Of a stretch of 64,000 nucleotides of DNA, positions 19,928 through 29,979 are shown piece after piece. This DNA is from Puccinia triticina. Its lineage: Eukaryota; Basidiomycota; Pucciniomycetes; Pucciniales; Pucciniaceae. Below the pieces are notes generated by a model that saw nothing but the letters and a program-made list of their open reading frames with translations, ran no database searches and was not told where the DNA came from. The stretch covers positions 4,898,001 through 4,962,000 of the forward strand of contig NC_070566.1 of NCBI RefSeq assembly GCF_026914185.1, given 5' to 3'. The translations under genes and the position numbers were made by a program. The stretch's first letter is position 1. Each line of letters opens with the position of its first letter.

Positions 19928-20743
19928 CACTGCGGGCATCTCGATGTCACTGCGGACCGCAGCGACATCTGACAATTCAGTGGGGATTTGAACCCCGCGC
20001 AACAAGTATTGCAGCAACACTTGGCCGGCTGTCCATCAGCCGGCCACCGGGGTATGTACACACAACGCACCTCTCAATGGCCGGCACAACAACCGGTCAC
20101 CGAGAGGAGTATGCACTCCTCTCAATGGCTGGCCCAACAACCGGCCATCAGGAGGAGTCCTTGTGCCGGCCGTTGAGAGTTGTCCACACTCCTCTTGATG
20201 ACCATCATAACAACTGGTCATTGGGAGGAGGAGTCCACACTCCTCTCAATGACCAGCACAAGGACCGGTCATTGGGAGGAGGAATCCATACTCCTCTCAA
20301 TGCCAACACAAGCCGGCGTCGAGGGGAGTACATGCACCTTGATGCCCGGTCTGTGCCGTCCATCGAGGTAAGTGTGTATGTACTCCTCCCGATGACCGGG
20401 CCTTGGGCCAGCCATCGAGAGGAGTGCGTACTCCTCTTGGTGACCAGTTGTTGTGCCGGCCATCAAGAGGTGTCTGTACTCCTCTTGACGCCGGTGTGTG
20501 CTGGCATCAAGAGGAGTTTGGACTCCTCCCAATGACCGGTCCATGAGCTGGTCACCGAGAGGAGTGAGAGGAGTGTGTAATCTTCTCAATGGCCGGCACA
20601 AGAACCGGTCATTGAGAGGTTGTTATGTATGTACTGTGGTGGCCGGCTGTCCAAAGGCAAATCAGCCGGCCATGTTGCTACATTCTGATATGCAGTGTCA
20701 TGATGTCGCTGCGGCCCGCAGCAACAGCGAGATGCCCGCAGTG
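19928..20743. mobile_element. 816-bp CACTG-ended element with palindromic tandem repeats
   Basis: The element starts CACTGCGGGCATCTCG and ends with the inverted CGAGATGCCCGCAGTG. The terminal repeats extend through CTGCGG(A/G)CCGCAGCGACATC. TTA flanks both sides (19925-19927 and 20744-20746). This fits a non-autonomous CACTA/CMC element. Positions about 20060-20620 hold about ten copies of a ~45-57-bp unit built from ACTCCTCTC...CCGG(T/C)CA...GAGAGGAGT, itself palindromic. The open frames across it are repeat-encoded and not genes. Confidence 0.85.
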
Positions 20744-21327
20744 TTAAATGACTTGAAATTGTACACCCCGGACACACTTTTAAAGTTTTCCTTTGGGAGA
20801 CCTTTGAAGGGAGCGGCTACATTCAAAAAACCACCGAAGTGCCCTTGTTTGAGTAGCTTTCAAAAGTCATCCAAAGATTTTCCCAATTTTTGGGAAAAAC
20901 TTTGGATGACTTTTGAAAGTATGAATTTATCCGGCAAAAACCCGCCCAACCAGCGGGTTTCACCGGATCATCTCTTTGGAGCTCAACTCCGATTGCCCTT
21001 TGAAAGGCCTTTGGTGGAGAAACCAGCTCCGCCAAATGTTTTCCAAAGGGCATTCGGAGGATATTTAAGTGCCATCCTCAGGGTTCCCCACCCAAGGATA
21101 TTCAAATGATTTTCGAAAATCATTCAAAGCCATTGTCTGAGGCCGGTCAGCTTCAAATAAAGGGACAAGGTTGATCAAAACCTTCTTGCTGAGCAGCACG
21201 ATGCTGGCCTCCGCAAGTTCCCAGCCTCCCATGGACAAGCAATGCCCCAATGCCTACCATCACACTGATGCCCCGGCCTTTACAACCTCATCCCCCCATG
21301 GCCAAGAACCACTCCACTACATGGGTA

Positions 21328-22949
21328 ACAACCCTACCGGCCACCCAGGGGTCAAACCAACCACAGCTTATTGACTCCTCACCCTGCCCAATCCCAGTCC
21401 GGCAAGATGATGACTCCGGCACACTCTCAGATTGGCCCCCCACCCTTGGCATATCCAATCTCTCCGGTGCCTGGAGTCAACAATCACCAGCCATGGGCTC
21501 CGAGCCCAATTGGCTCCAACGCCAGGCCTAGTGTGTCTTTCCAAACAAGCTCCCTTGAGTCCGCAGCTTTGTCACATGAAGAACTCCAAAACACTCTTCA
21601 ATCGGTCGCAAGAGCGCTGCAACTCGGCAACAAGCTGGTTCAACGGGCCCAGCCCTTGCTTGAGGTAAGTGCGGCACTTGACATTCCCAATTGTGATACC
21701 TTACGACCACATATACTCTCCAGATGTCCCCAGAAGCACGGAACATGGCAATTCTCCTCTTGGCCCTCCAGACTTGCATAACACCCAAGCCTACACCCAA
21801 CCCAGTAGTGGTTCCTGCCCAGCTTCCAGCCAAACCCACAGCAACCCAACCCCCCACTGATCAACAGTTCAGCTCGGCTTTCAGGACTTGGGTCCAAGAA
21901 ACGACCCGTTGGGTCCTACTTGCCAAAGACCTCCAATCATATGGCAGCCAAGCCTCTCGACGCTTGCGCGTGGCGGACACGCCGTTCACTTGGGTCCAGA
22001 TAAAGTTTCATGTATGTACAGCTCAAACTTGAATGATAGAGACCAATTGAGGTATCTATCAATTCCATCCCACCACAGGCTGAACTCAATCGTCAAGATG
22101 AAGCCTTCCGCGCGGCAGTTTGAGCTGTACATATATGAAACTTTACCTGGACCCAAGTGAACGGCGTGTCCGCCACGCGCAAGCGTCGAGAGGCTCGGCT
22201 GCCATATGATTGAAGGTCTTTGGCGAGTAGGACCCAACGGGTCGTTTCTCGGACCCAAGTCCTGAAAGCCGAGCTGAACTGTTGATCAGTGGGGGTTTGG
22301 CTGGAAGCTGGGCAGGAACCACTACTGGGTTGGGTGTGATGCGAGTCTGGAGGGCCAAGAGGAGAATGGCCATGTTCCGTGCTTCTGGGGACATCTGGAG
22401 AGTATAAACATTGCCCAAGGCAATGCATTAGAAAGACTCCTCTGCAAAACAGTCAAGAGCGAGAAAGCAGCCCTTGCAATACTTATTAAAGTTGGATTGA
22501 CCGGGGTGGGGCCCCCAAATCCGGTCCCCAGGCTTTATAAGCTAATCGCGGATGTCTATGCAGCGTTTCATCCTGATTTCCGACGGCAGGCGGATTGTCA
22601 AATCCACTCGGACAAGCCAGTCACCCCAGGGGCGAAGATCCAAATCTGTTACATTCGATTCATGGCCAATCTGAATTGGATTAACCAGCGCCACCAAACC
22701 CTCAACAGGCAAAAATCATTCTGGGATGACATTGATGAGGATCTTGCCAGACTCAGGCGTAAGTCATCTGCCTACGGAGTGGCATATTCTCAGCTCATCT
22801 TTAACCTAGACCAAGCCACCTGGACCGGCGAGAAGACCATCAACAATGTTGAAGAGGCTGCTCAACAAGTCCCTCCACACAAAGAGGTTCATTCTTGCGC
22901 AGCCACCTTGGTGGAAGAACCAAATGAGGAAGTTGCCCTCAAAGAATAG
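21328..22949 (+). pseudogene. Multi-exon repeat-borne gene broken by inverted duplication
   Basis: The family is not recognised. Exon a (about 21328-21664, with HEELQNTLQSVARALQLGNK) ends at GTAAGT. Exon b (21724-22011, starting MSPEARNMAILLLALQ) ends at GTATGT. Exon c (22079-22120) reads AELNRQDEAFRAAV. Coding then resumes in the same frame at 22413 (AQGNALERLLCKTVKSEKAA) and runs to a stop at 22947-22949. The 292 bp between (22121-22412) are an inverted copy of exon b with its intron borders. That inserted piece introduces a stop right after exon c. Codon use and intron borders show this was a real gene. The N-terminus is not resolved. It lies inside the putative 20764-24428 element. Confidence 0.65.
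22121..22412 (-). repeat. Inverted duplicate of exon b
   Basis: This is the reverse complement of about 21712-22025 with small deletions (exon b's Thr/Pro-rich part is shortened). It forms a large hairpin with the original, with a loop of about 95 bp. The inserted piece includes the end of the upstream intron (TATACTCTCCAG) and the start of the downstream intron (TGTACAGCTCA), so it was copied from genomic DNA or unspliced RNA. Confidence 0.88.
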
Positions 22950-24428
22950 CTTCTTTTCCGCTTCCTTCCTCTCATCTCTTGATCGATCCACTGCCCCTGA
23001 TCTGTCTCTGTTGTCTATGTTTCATCTCACTTCTCTCGCTGTGTGACAATATCCACAAATTCCTACAATACACAAAATATCCAAGATACTACAATACACA
23101 AACCTTGTAGAATATCCAACTATCTATATAGTAGACACATGCAATACACAATGAACCAGAAATCCTCTGTATGTTGACACTGTTTTGGGTGAGAGATATG
23201 CAGGAAATGGACCCAAATTCACCAGATGAGGCTGCATCAGAGGCTCCCCAATAAGGGGGCCGGGCCAATGTGGTGAGTCTAATCAAAACCTTATTACATC
23301 ACTCAGACACTCACAAGGAAGGAATCACCACCCAATGCCCTCTAGAAATCACTCTGGTACATGTAATCCACGCCCACGGACACTTTATAATAGCCTAGAA
23401 ACATCTCTACAAGGCGCCTCAACTTCTCAGTATTCACTTTCATGGATGGCCCTCCACAATGGGTAATAAAATATGTACAAAATCAGGTTCAAAGTGGGAG
23501 AAAGTCCATCATCAAGCAGAGCCAGACTATTAGGAAGGACCCTGAGTGTTCACTAGAATTAACTCCTCTATATTCCAGCAAGGCGTAACTCTTTCTCAGA
23601 TGCATGGCGGCTGATGCGCCATGGTTATTGTTTCCTCTTATGTCATCCCAAGCCATGTAGTAGATGCCTTGTTGGTTTGTTGCCTTGTCACCTTGTTGGA
23701 GGCTTTTTGTACCCTGTTCCCATCTTTCTCTTTGTCTCAGAACCACCTGTTGTCCCCTCAATATAAATGTAGAGCCTTTTGGCCCATTCTGTTTGTCCCC
23801 CATCAGATTGTCACTTTTGCATCCCTGGTCACAGAATAAGAATTACATAGCCTTTTTTACCACATATTTTACAGTATATTTTCCCCCTTGATTTTGTCTA
23901 GAAAGCACTATTCTCAATACTTCATCAGCCACACTTTTCTTTAAGAGTCCATACTCTTATTCTTGTCCCATATTACTCTCCCAACCTGAGAGGTAGCTTT
24001 TCACGCACTCATCCCTCTCTAAGCTCTATTCCCCCAAAGAGTATTTCCACACCGAGGAGCATTTGAAAACACAAGCGGGCCCAGGTGGGTCCCAGCTCAA
24101 ATAATATTCAAATAATATCCAATATATTTCAAATATTATTTGAATATGGCACTCAAAGGACATTCGAAGTCATTTGACTTCAAATGTCCTTCGAGATTCC
24201 TCGGGACTTTTTCCGACTGGACTCCAAAGTCTAGTTTGGAGAGAACTCAAAGGGGATATCCACTTTGAGTTAACTCCAAAGCAGGTTTGAAGGACTCTGG
24301 GATTCAACTTTGGAGTCCCTTCAAAAGGCCGGTTTGACCCAACCAAGACGTCCCCGCCTTGCAGGCGGGAACTTTGAAGGATCTCCGGAGTCAATCCGGA
24401 GCTCCTTCAAAGTTTTGCGTCTGGGGTG
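22950..24428. other. Non-coding right part of the putative 3.7-kb element
   Basis: AT-rich sequence with CAATACACAAA repeats near 23050-23150, then fold-back motifs (ATTTGAA/TTCAAAT) from about 24060. No gene is supported. Confidence 0.4.
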
Positions 24429-24430
24429 TA

Positions 24431-25137
24431 GATACATGGACAATTGTCTGAGTGGCTGACAGATACTCTATTTTTTTTAGAAAGAAAGAAAACACTGATA
24501 GAACAGAGATAATATGACAATCTTAAGGATGGAGGATATCAAGGCAGAATCTAAGCAGAAGTGAAAGAGAAAAAGCAAAGAAGCAGAAAAATTAAGAAAA
24601 TGGCAGAGGCCAGATAATCAACATGATATTCTTGATGGGCTTGAAAAGTCTGCACTATGAAGATCAATATAGTAAATGTAAGAAAACAAGGCTCTGCAGA
24701 ATGAAGTGAGACAGTGATATGAGTTAGGGGCCCTTTATGAGCACTTGAACTTGCCTGTTCAATAGGGGCAATCACTTCTTCTGGTTGCCCTTAGCCTTCT
24801 TTGCCTTAGACTTTGACGGTTGACTTGCCAGCTCTAGCTCTTGTGCTATGGATTACAGATACCGCACTTTAAAACTAATGTGTGCTATGTATACTTAAAA
24901 CATGATGAAACAAAAACAGGATATGGCCTGACTGGAGACATGTGGGACTTGTTGCGGTGTCTGAGAGAAAGGAAGTAGAGAGAGGGAAGAAAAGGAGAAA
25001 AGAAAGAGAGGGAAGAAAAGGAGAAGAAGAAGAAAGAAGAGGATAGAGAAAGAGTAGAAAGGAGTGAAGTCGCTTCGTAGTTCGGAAAGCCCCATCCCAC
25101 CTTTTGCTCCGACCAGAGCGCATCAAAGGGCTGGCAC
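24431..25137. other. 3' flank of the 956-aa gene
   Basis: Short frames only. A purine-rich GAGAAGAAAGAG stretch (about 24960-25060, pyrimidine-rich on the minus strand) lies directly downstream of the stop of the minus-strand gene and may be its 3' UTR. Confidence 0.4.
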
Positions 25138-28008
25138 TTAAGGGCCCCGTTTTCTTTTGGATCGGGTGGAGTACCGCAAAGTAGTTGAGGTCCCCTCCCC
25201 GTTTCCCGCGCTTTCGGCCGATCGACTGGTACTCGGTCTGCTTGGTTCGGCCACAGTCTTCTTGGTGGTGGCTCCCTTGCCTTTCCCCGCCGGACGGCCC
25301 ACCTTCCGACGAACCAACCTTGGCTGAGCCGGATCTTCTCCCCGCTTGACCTTCGTGCTCGCCTCCGTGGCCTTCCCCGACCGACTTGTGCTGGCTTGCG
25401 GTGAAGCCGTATCGACGGCTGCGCTCTTCTTCGTCTGCTGTTTCGCCGGAGCTTTGCCCTTGACCTTCGATTGTGGGCGGTCGGCTTTCTCTTCCTGCTT
25501 GGCCTTTGGGCTGGCCTTCGCGGTCTTTCGGGGCCGACTTGTGCTGGCTTCCGGAGCCTCATCCACAGCGGCTCGCTTCTTCGGCTGTCGCTTCACGGGG
25601 GCTTTTCCCTTCCCCTTCGGTGCTGGGCGGTCAGCCTCAAGACGCTTGGCGGCAGGGCCCGGTGCAGCTTCGGCTTCTCTTCTTCGCTTCGATCGGGTTT
25701 GATAGCCCGAATGGCTCGGGTTGGTGCTGGGTGCGACCGCAATTTCCCGAGATGCCGTCTCCTCAACATTTGCAGCCGGTGACTGAGCGGGCACGACGGT
25801 GCGTACCGGGGAAACCCGAGGAGAAGGCACGGCGGTGCGTGCCGAGGAAACCCGAAGAGAAGGCACGGCAGTGCGTGCCGGGGAAACCCGAGGAGAAGGC
25901 ACGGCAGTGCGTGCCGGGGAAAGCCGAGGAGAAGGCACGACAGTGCGTGCTGGGGAAAACCGAGGAGAAGCCACAATGGCGCGTACCGGGGAAGCAGTTG
26001 GAGAGCGGACGAGGGGGCGTGCCGGGGAAACCGGTGGAGAAGGCACGGCGGTGCGTGCCGGGGAAGGGGGTGGAGAGGGGGCCAAAGAAATTGGCGAGAG
26101 CGACAGAGAATGCACGAGGGTGCGTGCCGGTGAGATCGAAGGAGAGCGATGCGCCAATGGCGAGGGCGGTGGGGAAGGGGAAGGCGCGCGAGCCGGGGGC
26201 AGAGACAGTGATGCCGACTGACTTGAGGGAAGTGGGGAGGGGGAGGGGGAAGCGGCACGGACCAGAGGCAAAGACCTTGCTGCCGACTGACTTAAGGTCA
26301 GGGACACCCGCGGTGACGTTCTCCCTTGGCGAGACACTAGCGAGTAGCGGGGAGGTGCATTGGGGGATACCATGGGAGATGTCGGAGGGGGGAAGTCGGG
26401 GGCACGCTGCGGCACTTCGGGGAGGTATGTCGATGCCGACTCAGGGAAGGAGATGTGGCGGCGAGGAGGTGATCCCGCGGTTGAGGTCGTCGATACCGCT
26501 GACAGGGCCAGAGATGGAGGGAATGAGCGGCGTGAGTTAGCTTGTAGGACACGAGAGTTAGCCTGTATTCGACGATAGCTAGCCTCAATTCGGTTCAAGG
26601 TAGCCTGCAATCGGCTCGTGCCAGCCGGTGATCGACCCGAGCCAGGAGGCAAGTCGAAGCGGACACTCAAACGAGCAGGCCGGGATCGACGTCCTGGCAG
26701 GGCCGATGGAGCCCTCACAGAGGTGGTGAAGGTTGCAGCCGGTCTGTTGGCCAGAGGCTGCAAGAGAAAGTCGTACAGCGAACTTGCTCCTGCTGAGCCC
26801 GGTTGAGCCCCCGACAAAAGAACGGAAGTTTCCACTGGCTGTCGGGATTCAGGAAGCTCCACCTGGAATGTGCCTGGCCCCGCGGATGTGTTGGCCGGTT
26901 GAGATGGCCGTGAGGATGCCGAGGGCGCAGGAGGGTTGGCTGGCACGAAGTCCCGGACGGATGGAAGCCCACGAGAAGTGACTCGACGTTCAGCAGCAGC
27001 GGCTATCCGGGCTGAGAATGGCCCCGCGGATGAGACGGCCGGTGCCGAGCGAGTCTGGCTGGCTGGCACGAATGCCCGGACAGATGGAAGCCCACGCGGA
27101 GCGACTCGAGGTTTGGCGGCAGGTTGAGCAGGCCGGAAGATGGATCGGGGGTCGAATCGCGATGTCCCGGGTGAGGAGGCCGGGGAAAGGAACACCGTTG
27201 AGGGGGCGGAAGTGGAATCGACGGACCCCTCCCTTGACCGAACATTGGTGTCGCGGATTGCCGGCACATCGGCCTCGTCGGGTGCGTCCCTTACGCGAAA
27301 AAGCGCCTCTAGCCGAGGGTATGACCGTTGGCCGGAGCTGGCTAGAGGCGCTGCCGCAGACAGGCGGCTGGGACCGGCGACAGGCGCTGCCGCAGACCTG
27401 GGAGCGGGTAAGAGAGAAGGCGGGATGTCGGACGGGGGGGAGGGAGTTTCTTCAGGTGACTCCTCGGAGTCAGAGTCGGACGAGGCCGAAGAGGAGGGCG
27501 GGGTAGAGGGGGGAGAGAGGTAGAGCTCGGGGGGAGAACGCATGTGAGGTCCAGGGGGGTTTGGGTGGAAGGGACGGGAGTAGAGATAGAAGGAGGGAGA
27601 GGTGGGGGTTGAGGGGGGCTGCGAGGGGAGCTCCGGAGAATGAGGAGGGGAAGGTGGCTGGGCAAGAGGAGAAGCCGTCTCGGAATAGACTTGGATGCCT
27701 CTGTCCGAGGAGTCCGCGTTCCTGCCGTGCGCTCCCAACATCGGGTTGCCGTAGTGAGTTACGGTCGGAAGCGCGGGTGCGCGGTGGGCATCGCTCATCG
27801 GGCCGTCTTGCGCATTGCCGTCCCGGTCAAATACAATGGATTGGGAAAGTCGGGAAGGGATCCGGGCCGACGAGGAGCATCTAGCCGCCCTTCTTTGCCG
27901 GGGGCTAGCAGTGGGACGACCGCTGCCTGCCATGGAGTTTTGGCTTGTGCTAGCCGTTGGGAAAGGCACATTAGAACGGGAGAGTGAGTTGCCGGTGTTG
28001 GTAAACAT
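25138..28008 (-). CDS. 956-aa Ser/Pro-rich repeat protein with basic, AT-hook-like tail
   Basis: No family is recognised. It is a single long exon. The N-terminal 220 residues are Pro/Ser-rich and end in an acidic patch (DSDSEESPEE). The middle has two copies of RGLPSVRxFVPA. Around residues 630-740 are about nine tandem 12-residue units of the type SPARTAVPSPRV, encoded by 36-bp DNA repeats at about 25790-26110. The C-terminal 220 residues are highly basic, contain two tandem ~48-residue cassettes (KGKGKAP or KVKGKAP, QPKKRAAVDE or QTKKSAAVDT, STSR) and an AT-hook-like core KVGRPAGKGKG, and end SKRKRGP. Several NLS-like clusters suggest a nuclear, chromatin-associated, largely disordered protein; this is inference from composition. 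No signal peptide is seen. GC content is higher than in the flanks. Complementary frames are shadows. Confidence 0.7.
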   Translation of the reverse strand: MFTNTGNSLSRSNVPFPTASTSQNSMAGSGRPTASPRQRRAARCSSSARIPSRLSQSIVFDRDGNAQDGPMSDAHRAPALPTVTHYGNPMLGAHGRNADSSDRGIQVYSETASPLAQPPSPPHSPELPSQPPSTPTSPSFYLYSRPFHPNPPGPHMRSPPELYLSPPSTPPSSSASSDSDSEESPEETPSPPSDIPPSLLPAPRSAAAPVAGPSRLSAAAPLASSGQRSYPRLEALFRVRDAPDEADVPAIRDTNVRSREGSVDSTSAPSTVFLSPASSPGTSRFDPRSIFRPAQPAAKPRVAPRGLPSVRAFVPASQTRSAPAVSSAGPFSARIAAAAERRVTSRGLPSVRDFVPANPPAPSASSRPSQPANTSAGPGTFQVELPESRQPVETSVLLSGAQPGSAGASSLYDFLLQPLANRPAATFTTSVRAPSALPGRRSRPARLSVRFDLPPGSGRSPAGTSRLQATLNRIEASYRRIQANSRVLQANSRRSFPPSLALSAVSTTSTAGSPPRRHISFPESASTYLPEVPQRAPDFPPPTSPMVSPNAPPRYSLVSRQGRTSPRVSLTLSQSAARSLPLVRAASPSPSPLPSSQSASLSLPPARAPSPSPPPSPLAHRSPSISPARTLVHSLSLSPISLAPSPPPSPARTAVPSPPVSPARPLVRSPTASPVRAIVASPRFSPARTVVPSPRLSPARTAVPSPRVSPARTAVPSLRVSSARTAVPSPRVSPVRTVVPAQSPAANVEETASREIAVAPSTNPSHSGYQTRSKRRREAEAAPGPAAKRLEADRPAPKGKGKAPVKRQPKKRAAVDEAPEASTSRPRKTAKASPKAKQEEKADRPQSKVKGKAPAKQQTKKSAAVDTASPQASTSRSGKATEASTKVKRGEDPAQPRLVRRKVGRPAGKGKGATTKKTVAEPSRPSTSRSAESAGNGEGTSTTLRYSTRSKRKRGP

Positions 28009-28921
28009 GGTGGGTTAGATAAAGAGGTTTATTTAGGATAAGGGTGCAGTAGTGGAGTGGGGTGGATGTGTGTCTGATGCTGAACAAGTTGCTGGTGATG
28101 AAAGGGAACACCATACGCGACGAAAGGCACTCTCTTAAGTATTTAGTGGGGCTCAACCTCAGCCGGCTCCAGAGTCCTGGACTGAGTTACTCGAGGGGGA
28201 GCCTTGCACTGAAGTCTATCGTGCTACCCTCAGTCACTCTTTTTGAGTAGAAAAGCAGCGACGGAATTAAACTCAAATATGCTTTGTTGGGTGCTTGGAG
28301 AGAACCGGCGAGTATTACATAGTGCTGGAATTAGCAAGAGATGGATGGTTCAGGGGTTCGATCTACCCCTCTACATACTGTGTACTACTCTTTTTTGTTT
28401 TTCGGAACAATAAAATGGCAACCCAGAGGGGCACTCGACCTGCGGGCCTTCCATGCCCTTTTGTCCACATGCTGATATCCCGCTGGCCCAACTTTCCATA
28501 ACCGGCCAACGCGACTCACCGAAATTTCATCAGCGAGTTGTACAGGCGGCGTGGGCTGAGGTTACGGGCAGCTCCCGTTCCACCTCATAGGCCCTCATAG
28601 TGCAGATCTATACATGCGCCTACTGAGGTAGAGCACCCAAGAAAGACCCGGACTGAGATACAAACCCCTAAACCAAAGAAAGCTCTCTGCAGACCCGCTG
28701 ACAATATAGGCATCTACGACCCGTTGGCCTCAGTCTGCCACCAGCGTAAACTGGCCGAGGAAGTCCGCTAACTACACCATCAACCCACCAAACAGAATAC
28801 GCTGTTAAAACATAGCCTCATAGCTTAATCATAGCTCAAGCTGGCATCTATGTGTGGAGCCCCAGGACACAATTGGTGTCTCAAGGCAAACCTCAGCATC
28901 AGGGAACCAATTGGCACCGGG
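28009..28921. other. Spacer
   Basis: It contains the presumed promoter of the minus-strand 956-aa gene next to 28008. No other feature is supported. Confidence 0.4.
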
Positions 28922-29269
28922 ATGTTTGGATTATGGTGGGGTGCGGATTTGTATGGCACAAACCTTTCAGCCAAGATGATGTTGCATCGGTAGTTTTTCT
29001 GGTTTGAGAGTCAAGATGGGCCCCGGGCAGATCAGGCGCTCCAGTCTTTCAGGGTAACGCCGAATCTGATGGCCGGGGACTGGGTGTCCCACTGCCAATT
29101 GGCATCAGACTCCACCGACTCCCATCCTACGCGACAGTTTGTCGGGGATAGTTATCGTTCCAATGTCACTATGAGCTCATTTGTCAAGTTCAAGTGTGAT
29201 GAAACGGGGGACCCGGCCAATGGGTCAGGCGCGCCGACGCACGTGTTGGCGAGCCGGGTCAGTAATTGA
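28922..29269 (+). pseudogene. Unrecognised gene fragment with one in-frame TAG
   Basis: An ATG at 28922 opens a frame reading MFGLWWGADLYG that meets TAG at 28991-28993 and then continues in frame (SFRVTPNLMAGDWVSHCQLA, ending ASRVSN) to a stop at 29267-29269. The translation looks protein-like and codon use is coding-like, but no family is recognised. The TAG could mark decay or a missed intron. Confidence 0.35.
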
Positions 29270-29979
29270 AGTCTCGGCTGTTCGTGAATCGTGACTAACC
29301 TGTGTACATAAAAGTTAGGGAAAAAAAGTGAATGATCATGAGACCTGCCGCGCCACAGTCCATGTCACTGCACATGGCATGTCTACTCTTGTTACATAAG
29401 AAATTTTTGAGCCGAGGTTTCTTGGGGGTCTCGACTGTTCCGCGAAGCCATGACCCAGCCAAGCCAAGACAGTAATAATTGTTTGGCCAATAATTTCGAT
29501 CACTTGTGCTCTACTCTGGCATGCATACCCACGATACAAGCCTTTTGCTCACTTGATGAGGCTTCGGCTTTCCTTGAAAAAAGGGACAAGAAGGAAGACT
29601 TTGATAGATGAGACCCGGGTGTGACACCATGGCTGTGCAACTCGAAGCGACTCGCCAAAACCTCAGCTGCTCAACCGTCAACGTGTGGCATTGATCGACC
29701 ACCAGTCTCTGTTTGATAGAGGAGACAAGGGATCGGATGACTATCCCACATATCTGAAGATAAAATATCTGCGTCCAAGGTCTCGCCACTTCTACCAGTC
29801 ACTAAATCATAGTCGAGAGTAAAGCGCCACCCCAAAGAAAAATTCAAGAGAAATTAACCGTATTACTATTACTACGAAGCTATTTATCTATTTAACCGCA
29901 GGAACCTATTAATTACACGCTTCCGAACCAATACCTATCAAGAGTTGTTTTTCAACGATAACCATCAGGGCTTCCCGCA
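29270..29979. other. Upstream region of the small secreted-protein gene
   Basis: AT-rich; only short minus-strand frames without domains. It presumably contains the promoter of the gene starting at 29980. Confidence 0.4.

Larger units (their letters stand above)
20764..24428. mobile_element. Possible 3.7-kb TA-flanked DNA transposon
   Basis: The left end CACCCCGGACACACTTTTAAAG and the right end (reverse complement CACCCCAGACGCAAAACTTTG) form short imperfect inverted repeats flanked by TA (20762-20763 and 24429-24430). Subterminal regions on both sides are rich in CTTTGAAAG/CCAAAG fold-back motifs, including a 63-bp hairpin at 20857-20919. It encloses a broken intron-containing gene (21328-22949) of unrecognised family. 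No transposase was recognised, so the assignment as one element is tentative. Confidence 0.4.

Noticed and set aside
19903..20601. Frames of 210 aa (+) and 110 aa (-) in the tandem-repeat array
   Set aside because: Their repeats mirror the palindromic DNA units of a CACTG-ended element. There is no independent sign of coding.
25473..26540. 355-aa plus-strand frame and other long frames opposite the 956-aa gene
   Set aside because: They are antisense translations of the 36-bp repeats (EKARRCVPGKPE type). The minus frame has the coherent composition and length.
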